From positions 124,001-188,000 of the forward strand of contig NZ_FNRF01000001.1 of assembly GCF_900107775.1 (NCBI RefSeq): a DNA stretch of 64,000 nucleotides, given 5' to 3'. The first letter of the stretch is position 1. Each line of letters starts with the position of its first letter. This stretch comes from Xylanibacter ruminicola. GTDB taxonomy: Bacteria; Bacteroidota; Bacteroidia; Bacteroidales; Bacteroidaceae. The translations under genes were made by a program, and so were the position numbers. The notes under the pieces were generated by a model. The model was not told where the DNA came from, searched no databases, and saw only the letters and a program-made list of their open reading frames with translations. Positions 18,145-26,271 of the stretch are shown piece by piece.

Positions 18145-18152
18145 AATCTTTC

Positions 18153-18377
18153 TTATTTTTTTATTGTTACCTTATGTGTTGTACCTTCTACATGCTCAAT
18201 CGATAGTACATTGTACCCTTGCTCCTTAGCATTTCGGGGCACATTGTCGAGAGGTTCACCCTCGGCAAGTAATACCTCAAGTATATCGCCCGTTTGAAGC
18301 TTCGAGAGCTCAATCTTTGTCTTTACGAAGGTCATTGGGCAGTGCTCCTTCGTAATGTCTAATACCTTTGTTGCCAT
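18153..18377 (-). CDS. TusA family sulfur carrier/sulfurtransferase
   Basis: A 74-residue TusA/SirA/YedF-like protein that would carry persulfide sulfur between enzymes. The start at 18377 gives MATKVLDITKEHCPMTFVK, placing the active Cys13 where expected; a longer frame from 18410 would overlap the DsrE-like gene. The usual Cys-Pro-x-Pro motif is Cys-Pro-Met-Thr, a deviation that still keeps the persulfide-forming cysteine. It precedes the encapsulin gene by 8 bases. Confidence 0.85.
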   Translation of the reverse strand: MATKVLDITKEHCPMTFVKTKIELSKLQTGDILEVLLAEGEPLDNVPRNAKEQGYNVLSIEHVEGTTHKVTIKK

Positions 18378-18387
18378 ATCCTTACCT

Positions 18388-18867
18388 TTAAATAAATAAT
18401 GTTTGACCACCTTCAGAAAGCTTCAGGAACGAAGCTACACCAAGCACATCCTTCACCTCGGGTATAAAGTCATCTTTCTTTAAACCAAGTACATGCATGG
18501 CCATCTCGCAGGCATAGAGGTTAATGCCAAGCACCTTAGCAGCCTCAACCAGTTCCTCGAGCGTTGCCACATTGTTCTTACGCATCAGCGAGCGGAAAAT
18601 CTTAGGACCAGCACCCAGGAAGTTAAACCTACTGGTAGGCGTAGCCTTTAATCCGCCCATCATAAAACCAAAAATCTTGGTAAGCCAGTTGCCACCGGTA
18701 AACGAGCGTCCCTGCTTCTGCTTAATGGCATCAAGGCCCCAGAAGGTAAAGAATATGTTTACTTCGTAACCCACGGCTGCGGCACCTGTACCTAATGTGA
18801 ACACCGCTGTAAGTTTATCGAAATCGCCACTAAAGGCGATAATGCTAAGTTTCTTTGTCTCTGCCAT
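18388..18867 (-). CDS. DsrE/DsrF/DrsH-like sulfur-relay protein
   Basis: A 159-residue protein of the DsrE-like superfamily (DrsE_2 type), whose members bind or relay sulfur through a conserved cysteine. LSIIAFSGDFDKLTAVFTLGTGAAAVGYEVNIFFTFWG opens the flavodoxin-like fold, and the conserved cysteine is in LYACEMAMHVLGL. DsrE-like and TusA-like genes are commonly paired, as here (10-base gap). Confidence 0.88.
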   Translation of the reverse strand: MAETKKLSIIAFSGDFDKLTAVFTLGTGAAAVGYEVNIFFTFWGLDAIKQKQGRSFTGGNWLTKIFGFMMGGLKATPTSRFNFLGAGPKIFRSLMRKNNVATLEELVEAAKVLGINLYACEMAMHVLGLKKDDFIPEVKDVLGVASFLKLSEGGQTLFI

Positions 18868-18872
18868 ATTTC

Positions 18873-20048
18873 CTATTGTTTAGTTGCTTGTTGTATATCT
18901 GCCAAGATGTCCTCAGGAGCCTCTAGGCCTACCGAAAGACGAATGGTAGTCTGGCGCACATCCATCTGCTCTAACTGTCGGTCGGTGAACAGACCGAAGA
19001 TGGTAGAAGCAGGATGGATAGCCAAGGTACGACTGTCGAAGAGATTGGTAGCACGATGGATGAGCTTTAAGCGGTTAAGGAACTCAAAGCATGCCTCTTT
19101 CGATGCCAGATCGATAGAAAGCATCGCACCTGCAGTAGGACCAAACTGCTGTTGAGCCAGCTCATGATAGGGATTGTCGGACAGTCCCACATAGTTTACG
19201 TCGGCAATAGCCTGCTCGTTCTGCAAAGCCTTGGCCAACCAAAGTGCGTTGGCAGCCTGCTGCTGGTAGCGCACATCCAACGTTTCCAAACCAAGCGTCT
19301 GCATATAAGCCGTCTGCGGTGTCATATACACACCGAGATTTATCAGCAAGTCGTACTTTACACGTTTATTGATATCTGGAAAGGTTCCGTAGTCGATAAT
19401 CAGTCCGCCCAACGAGGTACCACCACCCGAGATATACTTGGTACTCGACACCACCTCAACATCTACACCCAGATCTTTCAAGTTGGTTTCGGTAAAGGGT
19501 ATTACGGTCGAATCGGCAATAACAGGCACCCCCTTTCTATGGGCAATCTCGGCAATGGCCTTCAGATCAGCCACTTCTAATTGCGGGTTCGTTACTATTT
19601 CAAGAAACACGCATGCCGTCTGTTCGTCGATGGCAGCCTCTACAGCTTCCAGATTGGTAAGATCGCGCAAACGGGGCTTTATACCAAGACGCAGCAGTGT
19701 GCCACTAATAAATGCCAGCGTATTGCCAAACAAGTGACGAGAAGTAACAATATTCTTACCCTGCGCCACAACAGCCAGCAATGCCGTGCTGATAGCGGCC
19801 ATACCCGAGTTAAACGCTGTAACATGATCGGCATCGGTCAACGCTTTCACGCGCTGTTCGAACTGCGTTACCGTAGGATTAGCTATACGGGCATAGTCGG
19901 GTGCCTTGATACGATTACAAAAGGCATCGGCCATCTCCTGTGCGTCCTTAAACTCGAACGACACATTGTTATATATAGGTACAGCCAATGCACCATAAGC
20001 GTCGGGCCGTACATAGGGGGTATGGATTGCTATCGTCTGTTTCTTCAT
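18873..20048 (-). CDS. Cys/Met metabolism PLP enzyme, probable O-acetylhomoserine sulfhydrylase (MetY-like)
   Basis: A 391-residue trans-sulfuration family enzyme. The PLP lysine is Lys204 in SSTKYISGGGTSLGG, and NPTVTQFEQRVKALTDA and FNSGMAAIS are family landmarks. The GGG-rich segment after the lysine resembles MetY (gamma-replacement by sulfide or protein thiocarboxylate) more than MetB, but the assignment rests on eye alone. As first gene of an operon with carrier, E1 and JAMM protease it matches the Wolinella HcyS/HcyD/HcyF/MetY homocysteine pathway. It has its own promoter, unlike the genes that follow. Confidence 0.85.
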   Translation of the reverse strand: MKKQTIAIHTPYVRPDAYGALAVPIYNNVSFEFKDAQEMADAFCNRIKAPDYARIANPTVTQFEQRVKALTDADHVTAFNSGMAAISTALLAVVAQGKNIVTSRHLFGNTLAFISGTLLRLGIKPRLRDLTNLEAVEAAIDEQTACVFLEIVTNPQLEVADLKAIAEIAHRKGVPVIADSTVIPFTETNLKDLGVDVEVVSSTKYISGGGTSLGGLIIDYGTFPDINKRVKYDLLINLGVYMTPQTAYMQTLGLETLDVRYQQQAANALWLAKALQNEQAIADVNYVGLSDNPYHELAQQQFGPTAGAMLSIDLASKEACFEFLNRLKLIHRATNLFDSRTLAIHPASTIFGLFTDRQLEQMDVRQTTIRLSVGLEAPEDILADIQQATKQ

Positions 20049-20072
20049 TTTTTTATTATCCTTTTGTTGGGT

Positions 20073-20205
20073 GCAAAGGTACGAAGATTAGAAATATCCT
20101 CCAAATTTGGTCTGATTTTAGGAAAATTCAGCTAAAAACGGAGGATATTTACAGAATTTATTCTAAATAGCATTCAAATACTGTCCCAAAAGAGAATATT
20201 ATTCT
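20073..20205 (-). promoter_or_regulatory. Promoter and putative operator pair of the encapsulin/sulfur operon
   Basis: On the minus strand the -7 box TACCTTTGC (20073-20081) lies 25 bases before the MetY-like start. Upstream are two dyads, AGAAT-TT-ATTCT (20153-20164) and AGAAT-ATT-ATTCT (20193-20205), whose ATTCT halves are 41 bases apart. GGAGGATATTT also occurs as an inverted pair (20090-20100 and 20140-20150). The same arrangement, base for base in spacing, precedes the SusC gene at 42 kb. Confidence 0.6.
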
Positions 20206-21469
20206 AAATGCGCAGTTCTATACCAAATTTACGCTTATATTGTTCTTTTAAAAATGTATCTATCCAGTGGTAGAATTCGGCAGTTTCTTTGGCTGTTTGA
20301 CCATTTTTCCTCAAAGCATTCAAAGCCTGTTCACTCCTTGCAAAAATCTCGGTTTCTATCGGCTCTATCTTTTGGAGAATACCTGTTCCTGCATGGTTTA
20401 TGAGTTTAGCCAGATTAATATAATCGGTGCCATTACCGCGCTCTATCGGGAATAATTGTTTCTTTAATTCGAAGCCTGCATCAACAAGGGATGCGCGACC
20501 TTCGTTGTTTCTGGAAACAACCTTTGGCAAAATACCATCAGAAGTAATCCATAGCGGAATAGCCACAGTTGTGAGTGTACTGCCTGCAATGGTCCAGGCT
20601 ACAGTCAACCTGGGGTTCTCTCCTTTCTTCACACCTTGAATCAGTTGAGCCGAAGCCGTTTGATAACGTGGGATAAAATCGCGGAAAGGAAAGTAAACTG
20701 GTTGCGTATCATCCTGTGGTGCAAAGTCCCCTAGATTCAGACGTGTAAGACCATGAGTGAGTGTACGTGTTACCTTACGGATAACAGGCTCAAATCCCAG
20801 GTTGCCAGCAAAACCGGCCCTTGCAGCATAGTCGCTAATGGCAAGATAGCGTTCTACACCTTGATCCATCGAACGCTCACCAGTCATACCATGGTTAGTA
20901 CGAACGATATAGCCATAAGGTGCCTGTAAGGGATCGTTGGCATCAAACTTAGTATAACCATTATTGCCCGTTTCATAATAGGCCACGCCACCCTGCGCAT
21001 CCATAACAGCAAAGTTTGAATTAGAAGGTATCGGTCCCCGCGCCTTGATGCTGTCGAGAAGCAACTCGAAATCTTTCAATGTAGCACAAGTTTCCAAGGC
21101 ACGACGCATCAACGTACCATCGTTCTCGTCGCCTTGCGGACGTGGCTTGCCTGGAACAGGTTTCCCGTTCAGATTATATGCTGCCGTATTAGCAATGGCA
21201 AATCCTGCCTCATTATGGCCCGACCATATACTCGTGGCCAGCGAATCGTTTTGAGAAGCTATTCCGATAAAACGATACTTTACCCCTTTGATACTTACTA
21301 CCAGGTTATCCTGGTTCATTGTATCACGATTTTTAAAAATATACGGTCTGCCATCTGGTGTTACCTTACCCGACACGATAATACTGGTACATGCCTTTAC
21401 CGATGTTCTGGTAATGAACATAGCTCCTGTCATTAAGCAGATAAGGGCTAATCTTTTCTTTTTCATCAT
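20204..21469 (-). CDS. Exported Ntn-hydrolase, C45 / linear amide hydrolase family
   Basis: A 421-residue exported hydrolase of the acyltransferase/choloylglycine-hydrolase superfamily. A signal peptide ends SVKA directly before Cys27 (CTSIIVSG), so signal cleavage would expose the nucleophilic N-terminal cysteine. FKNRDT, WSGHNEAGFAIANTAAYN and SNSNFAVMDAQGGVAYYETG follow the C45 (isopenicillin-N acyltransferase-like) pattern. It would cleave an amide bond in a periplasmic substrate; which one is unknown. It is the last gene of the exported-protein operon, 22 bases after the copper-receptor-like gene. The second Met may be the true start. Confidence 0.8.
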   Translation of the reverse strand: MMKKKRLALICLMTGAMFITRTSVKACTSIIVSGKVTPDGRPYIFKNRDTMNQDNLVVSIKGVKYRFIGIASQNDSLATSIWSGHNEAGFAIANTAAYNLNGKPVPGKPRPQGDENDGTLMRRALETCATLKDFELLLDSIKARGPIPSNSNFAVMDAQGGVAYYETGNNGYTKFDANDPLQAPYGYIVRTNHGMTGERSMDQGVERYLAISDYAARAGFAGNLGFEPVIRKVTRTLTHGLTRLNLGDFAPQDDTQPVYFPFRDFIPRYQTASAQLIQGVKKGENPRLTVAWTIAGSTLTTVAIPLWITSDGILPKVVSRNNEGRASLVDAGFELKKQLFPIERGNGTDYINLAKLINHAGTGILQKIEPIETEIFARSEQALNALRKNGQTAKETAEFYHWIDTFLKEQYKRKFGIELRI

Positions 21470-21491
21470 ATATACTCTTTTTTCTTTTATT

Positions 21492-23486
21492 TCATATTTT
21501 CAGCGAGAGATTGGCATAGATGTTACGACCCTTTTGGGGAATATGATTCCAATCTGAATAGGTAGAATAGTAACGATCAAACAGGTTATCAACACCCACA
21601 TGGATATTAGCTACAACCGTATGGATGTTAAACTGATAACCGGCACTGATATGCCATACAGCATAGCCAGGTGTAAGACTCTCGCCATACTTATTGCTGT
21701 AGTTGCTCTGTTTGCCAACCAGTTCGCCACCCAATTCTCCTTCCCAGTTCTGATGGAACAGTTTCAATGCCGTAAGATAGGTAAAGGGAGCAATCAAAGG
21801 CAGATGAGCCCCAGTGCTCTCCTTGCCATAACTGTAACTCACCTTATTGTCCCAACGCAACCAGGAAAGAGGGGTGACACTGAATGTAAACGCAGTATTC
21901 ACAATCTGCGCATGTTTTAGGTTCTGGTAAACCTTCACACCCGGAGCTCCGATAGTCATGGCCGACAATCGGTTATCGGGTGTACCGATAATGTAGTTAT
22001 GGAAAAGAAATGCATTCACCTCTAGGCGAGTATCTATCACATCATTCTGCCACGAAGTCGATGTATTCAACTCAACCGCACTTTCGTTCTTAAGGTGGGG
22101 ATTACCAATGTAATCATAACGGTCGAAGGCATTATTCAGGAAGTATCCAAACGACTCGGTAACCGATGGTGCACGATTACCGTATCCTGTTCCAGCAGCC
22201 AATCGCCAACCATTTTTCTGCCAGGCATAGCTTACAGACACTCGTCCCATAAAAGTACGCTTGCTACGTTCCACACCTGGGAAAAATATTTCCAAGGCGT
22301 GGTAGCCTTCATCGCTGTTAATACGTTGCTGCTGCCAAGAGCCTTTTGCCGACAGATGGATACTATGCGTATCAGACAAACGGATATTATCAGACAACGA
22401 CAAACCGCTGTTGAAAGTACCCACATCAGGCCACGTAAGCATGTACATGGGTTTGGCCCCCTCAACATACATGGTCATATCAGCAAAAAGGGTATTGTAA
22501 TAGCAATCAAAATTAAGCTGATACTGATGTTTACCCCTTGAGCCCTCGAGCAGACTATAAAGTCCGGCCGTACTGCTTTTACCAGGCATATCCATGTGAA
22601 TAATCACGTCGGGGCGTGTGCTATCATCCATATTATGGGTGATATGATTATAGTACACCTTGGTTTCCCATCGGTAGAAAAGCCCCGCAAGCTGCTCCCT
22701 GCGATAAGAAAGCGACGTGATAAGTCCTGTAGCATCGCTAACATCCATATTCAGGGCCGGATAGCCAACATCGGTGGCACGGTCGAAAATGACCGTACCC
22801 TCTACGATGTGGTTTGGGGCTGGACGGAACCCCAGGTTCAGAAACGAATTGACTTTATGGAACTTGGAAAAAGGAACATCCTGATGTCCACCAGCCCTGT
22901 AATTATCTGCATCACGATAAAACGCGCCGAAGTTGGCATAGAACGTCTGCGACGAGAACGCAGCATCGGCACCATACACCTGCAGATGGCCGTTGGCTTC
23001 ATACCCAGTAGTAAGGTTAAACTCCTGAGGAGCAGCATCAAACCCCGACTTACGGAGTTTCAGATCAATACTTCCGCCAATATTACCTGTTGCCTGTGGA
23101 TTGCCATCAAGGCCCGAATCCAGTCTTACGCGCTGCAGGTTACCACTTTCTACATACGACGTTACAGGATCCATTTTATCGGTACAAGCATAGAATATCT
23201 TCATACCATCGATAGTTGTACTCAATCGCTCGGTAGACATATTGTTTACCACTGGTTCCCAGGCATATGCGCCTCGTTTCACCATGGCAACATTGTTCAA
23301 CTGCAACAGATGCTCCTCTATCGATGCTGTACGCCCCTTGCCAGCCACCTTGCGCTTGGAACCGACAGTCGAGGTGATAGTCACCTCGTTAATCGATGCT
23401 TCTTTCTCGATACTGTCGGTTGGCAAAGCGGTCAATACATTACTATAATATAACGCTCCAATAAATATTGCTATACCCGCTGTCAT
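21492..23486 (-). CDS. TonB-dependent receptor, OprC/NosA-like (putative copper importer)
   Basis: A 664-residue outer-membrane receptor with plug (about 30-145) and beta-barrel ending in Leu-Lys-Ile. In the plug, FYACTDKMDPVTSY contains Cys101-x3-Met105, and the barrel has His284-x-Met286 (THNMDD). Together these match the CxxxM plus HxM copper site described for OprC, and MDPVTSY resembles the NosA/OprC plug. A second HMDM follows within about 20 residues. There is no N-terminal carboxypeptidase-like domain. Its start overlaps the end of the preceding lipoprotein gene by 44 bases. Copper specificity is inference from these motifs and from the YtkA-like neighbour. Confidence 0.82.
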   Translation of the reverse strand: MTAGIAIFIGALYYSNVLTALPTDSIEKEASINEVTITSTVGSKRKVAGKGRTASIEEHLLQLNNVAMVKRGAYAWEPVVNNMSTERLSTTIDGMKIFYACTDKMDPVTSYVESGNLQRVRLDSGLDGNPQATGNIGGSIDLKLRKSGFDAAPQEFNLTTGYEANGHLQVYGADAAFSSQTFYANFGAFYRDADNYRAGGHQDVPFSKFHKVNSFLNLGFRPAPNHIVEGTVIFDRATDVGYPALNMDVSDATGLITSLSYRREQLAGLFYRWETKVYYNHITHNMDDSTRPDVIIHMDMPGKSSTAGLYSLLEGSRGKHQYQLNFDCYYNTLFADMTMYVEGAKPMYMLTWPDVGTFNSGLSLSDNIRLSDTHSIHLSAKGSWQQQRINSDEGYHALEIFFPGVERSKRTFMGRVSVSYAWQKNGWRLAAGTGYGNRAPSVTESFGYFLNNAFDRYDYIGNPHLKNESAVELNTSTSWQNDVIDTRLEVNAFLFHNYIIGTPDNRLSAMTIGAPGVKVYQNLKHAQIVNTAFTFSVTPLSWLRWDNKVSYSYGKESTGAHLPLIAPFTYLTALKLFHQNWEGELGGELVGKQSNYSNKYGESLTPGYAVWHISAGYQFNIHTVVANIHVGVDNLFDRYYSTYSDWNHIPQKGRNIYANLSLKI

Positions 23487-24411
23487 TATTCTCTCCTCCT
23501 GCTACGATGTTACCTTCTTTGTCCTTTACAACCAGATGAATATCCCACAGGCCTGTCATGGTAAGGTTAAGCTTACCTTCGTATATGCCTGATGGTTGTT
23601 TGGTAAGAGCCACATTATCGGGCGAAGAATGATTGCCCATATCGGGCATAGTGGGTATAATTTCGATAGTAAACTCCTGATCAGACAATGGCCAAGGTTT
23701 GGCTTTCTCAGCATTCTGCTGCGACACGTATGCCTGAATAGTGTTTATACCAGTCTGGAAATCATTAGGATTTACCAGCGAGAGGTAATAATTTACATCC
23801 TGATATTTGAATGACTTAATCCACTCCTGGCCTGTAGCATTGGCCGAAACCTCGATAACACTACCGGCATGGGCAACTGTTTTATTCTGGGTAGTTGCCT
23901 TGTATCCCAGTTCCCAATAGCCCATATTGCTACTACTCATTACGAAAGATATCCACGCGTGCTGTACGGCAGGGAATGTTTCATCGTAAAGGCTGCTCTC
24001 TGTAGCCGTTGGTGTTGAGTGCTTCATACCTTTCTCGGTCATGGTCATCACGGGACTTATCTCTGTTACAGAAAAATCACGAACAAAACCTTGATTAGAG
24101 ATTTTTGTCAACGCAAAAAACACATCATTATAGCCTGCATGCAGTTTGCCACCTCGCGAGTAAACGCTCAGGGCATATTTCTCATCGATTGTGTCGCGTA
24201 GCGATTCAATCTCTTTCAGATAACCGTTGTGCAGGAAAGTATATGCCAGAAATGTCTCTTCGGCATTGCAGCATTCGTCGTCTTCGGTTGGTATATTGAT
24301 AGGTACTACTGGATCATCACTACCTCCGCAGGCAGTGAGTGCGAAACCTGAAAACAGCAAAAAAACTATCGCGCTAATTCTTGTAAAAACTCTCTTTTCC
24401 ATAATCATCAT
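23443..24411 (-). CDS. Lipoprotein with YtkA/FixH-like domains, Met/His-rich
   Basis: A 322-residue lipoprotein (lipobox ALTAC). Two similar immunoglobulin-like segments can be seen: one with SPVMTMTEKGMKHSTPT (about 125-140), the other with TMPDMGNHSSPDN and GLWDIHLVVKDKEG near the C-terminus, which is the YtkA/FixH pattern. The Met/His clusters resemble copper-handling proteins. An N-terminal DDECCNAEE adds a Cys-Cys pair. It is placed 7 bases after the C_GCAxxG_C_C gene and overlaps the OprC-like receptor gene, so a copper-transfer partner of that receptor is a reasonable inference. Confidence 0.7.
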   Translation of the reverse strand: MMIMEKRVFTRISAIVFLLFSGFALTACGGSDDPVVPINIPTEDDECCNAEETFLAYTFLHNGYLKEIESLRDTIDEKYALSVYSRGGKLHAGYNDVFFALTKISNQGFVRDFSVTEISPVMTMTEKGMKHSTPTATESSLYDETFPAVQHAWISFVMSSSNMGYWELGYKATTQNKTVAHAGSVIEVSANATGQEWIKSFKYQDVNYYLSLVNPNDFQTGINTIQAYVSQQNAEKAKPWPLSDQEFTIEIIPTMPDMGNHSSPDNVALTKQPSGIYEGKLNLTMTGLWDIHLVVKDKEGNIVAGGENNDSGYSNIYWSVIL

Positions 24412-24418
24412 CTCCTTT

Positions 24419-25012
24419 TTATTTCTTTTCTTCTGTTAACTGCTGCCATGGGGCGATGGTACTTGTGTGGATATCACCCTCACGGAAAAGAACTTCTATC
24501 ACTTTCTGTATCGCACAGAGATTACATCCGTCGCAGTGACTAAAATGATAACGGGCGTAGATATCACCACACGTAATGGATCCCTGTTGCTTCTTAAACT
24601 CATCATATACTTCAGCTGCCAACCGCAAATGTTTCTCCTTATCGCCACTGGCATAAAAACCTAAGGCTGCAATGGCACCGGTAAGTGCGCCACAAGTGCC
24701 TTCGCCAAACTTATGACCGATACCACCAGAGAACGCCTCCGACATGCTTCGAAGTTGTTGCTCGCTTAGTGGACTGCCCAGTGTAGCAGCGATAGAGGTT
24801 AGTGAGAGTGCCGAGCACCCATAGTGCTGTCCGTACCGCTGCTCCAGTTGCAGCTTCACTTCTGCTTTCAGCGAGTCGAGCGTCTGATGTCGGCTTACAG
24901 CAGGAAAAGCGGCCGGACGAGCTATGCGTAGTGAGTCTGCCTGTGCATTGGTAGCACAAACGGTTACAGGCCAAGTAGCCAAAGCGAGTAAATATGCAGG
25001 CTCATACTTCAT
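24419..25012 (-). CDS. Exported C_GCAxxG_C_C family protein
   Basis: A 197-residue protein with the cysteine pattern of the C_GCAxxG_C_C (redox-active cysteine) family: HYGCSALS, then GGIGHKFGEGTCGALTGAIAALG, GSITCGDIY and HCDGCNLC. Family function is not established; a redox or metal role is usual speculation. Unlike the typical cytosolic relatives it starts with a signal-peptide-like stretch ending TNAQA, so it is probably exported. It lies 2 bases after a tandem OsmC gene. Confidence 0.75.
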   Translation of the reverse strand: MKYEPAYLLALATWPVTVCATNAQADSLRIARPAAFPAVSRHQTLDSLKAEVKLQLEQRYGQHYGCSALSLTSIAATLGSPLSEQQLRSMSEAFSGGIGHKFGEGTCGALTGAIAALGFYASGDKEKHLRLAAEVYDEFKKQQGSITCGDIYARYHFSHCDGCNLCAIQKVIEVLFREGDIHTSTIAPWQQLTEEKK

Positions 25013-25014
25013 GG

Positions 25015-26250
25015 TTATTGTCTTTTAAAACTACCACGTACGATGCGATGCTCGAATGTCTGAGTATCCTTAAAGAGGTTGTACATGGGGCAAATCTTCT
25101 CAACAGCCTCGATCCACTCTTTCACGGCCTGAGCACTTTCGGGTGTCTTCACATGCAAAGTGTAGCGCACGTTCTGTGGAGCAATCGACACCTTCTCAAA
25201 GCCCTTGCGACCTGCTCGTGGATCCCATTCTGCCTCGACGGTCAGCGAGATTGAATCCACGTCGAGTGCGCGTTCTGCTGCCTGTCCCAATGAGATGTGA
25301 GTGATACAGGTGCCCAGGATGCCAAGCACACCCTCGATTGAGGTAAAACCGAGATTGGTACCACCCAGATAAGCAGGATTATCGTGCAGAATGAGATACT
25401 TATCATTTACGGTTAGCTGACGCACACCATTGGGGAAAACCTTTACCCATGGGCCCTGCTTTGGAGCAAGTGCTTTACGCAAGGCATCTGCGTCAGCCTT
25501 TGGATTCTTGGCTTTTGCTGCTTCTGCTTTCGCCTTGCTTGCCTGCAGCGCCTGACGCTTACCCCAGATATACTCGCGAAGTCCAGCCAAGGTGGCGCCT
25601 TCAACCTTCTTCTCGCGTGGTGACGACTTCTGATCGATAATCAGTTGAGGTACTACGGCAGCCTTCACCAGAGTGGCTACAGCCGAGTTCTGCTCTGCCA
25701 ATACTGCCAACTTTTCCAACTCAGCATCCGAGGCAGGTGAATCAATATAGATGGTGTAGAGGAAGTTGCGTGGATACCACACACGATTGGTCTTCACCTT
25801 GTCGGGCTGACCGTGGATTTCGATAGTCAGCGAGTCGATATCGATACCCAGCAGCGCAGCCTGATTCAGATAGCTGTCGGCAAGGTCGGAAGCAAATACG
25901 GCCTGAGCTGTAGTTGGGGTGTCCACACCCGAATCCTGTCCACCATGTGCATAACCACAGTCGCCAATATAATGAAACTCTCTGATTCGGAGTTCACGTA
26001 CACCCGAGCGGTTCTTGGCGGTAACATTGGCTGTAAGTGTTACTGGCTGCAAATCGCTAGCGGGTATAGCATTCCAAGCCTCAAGAGCCACCTTACGCTC
26101 CTTCAGGTGGTTACGCAACGAAGGGGCATTCTGTTCCAACTTGGCTTTCTGCTGAGCCGACTTAAAGATGTTGAGAGGCCCCTGTGCGAGTGCACTACTA
26201 ACCTGCAAAGCAAGGGCTGCTGTAATGATAACAATCTGAGTCTTTTTCAT
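25015..26250 (-). CDS. Exported tandem OsmC-like protein 2
   Basis: A 411-residue protein with a signal peptide (ending SSALAQ) and two OsmC/Ohr-type domains. The C-terminal domain (about 260-411) has both redox cysteines, Cys315 in LGTCITHIS and Cys387 in KICPMYN, as in peroxide-reducing OsmC. The N-terminal domain (about 60-205) has the same fold signature but no cysteine at either place. A charged Ala/Lys-rich linker (KAKAEAAKAKNPKAD) joins them. OsmC proteins are normally cytosolic single-domain dimers, so this appears to be a covalent, exported half-active dimer. Paralogue of the gene upstream, 21 bases away. Confidence 0.8.
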   Translation of the reverse strand: MKKTQIVIITAALALQVSSALAQGPLNIFKSAQQKAKLEQNAPSLRNHLKERKVALEAWNAIPASDLQPVTLTANVTAKNRSGVRELRIREFHYIGDCGYAHGGQDSGVDTPTTAQAVFASDLADSYLNQAALLGIDIDSLTIEIHGQPDKVKTNRVWYPRNFLYTIYIDSPASDAELEKLAVLAEQNSAVATLVKAAVVPQLIIDQKSSPREKKVEGATLAGLREYIWGKRQALQASKAKAEAAKAKNPKADADALRKALAPKQGPWVKVFPNGVRQLTVNDKYLILHDNPAYLGGTNLGFTSIEGVLGILGTCITHISLGQAAERALDVDSISLTVEAEWDPRAGRKGFEKVSIAPQNVRYTLHVKTPESAQAVKEWIEAVEKICPMYNLFKDTQTFEHRIVRGSFKRQ

Positions 26251-26271
26251 AATTTCTTCTATTTTTAATGA

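Noticed and set aside
22596-23453. 285-codon + strand frame opposite the OprC-like receptor gene
   Set aside because: Antisense shadow of a clear TonB receptor; no start signals or recognisable motif.
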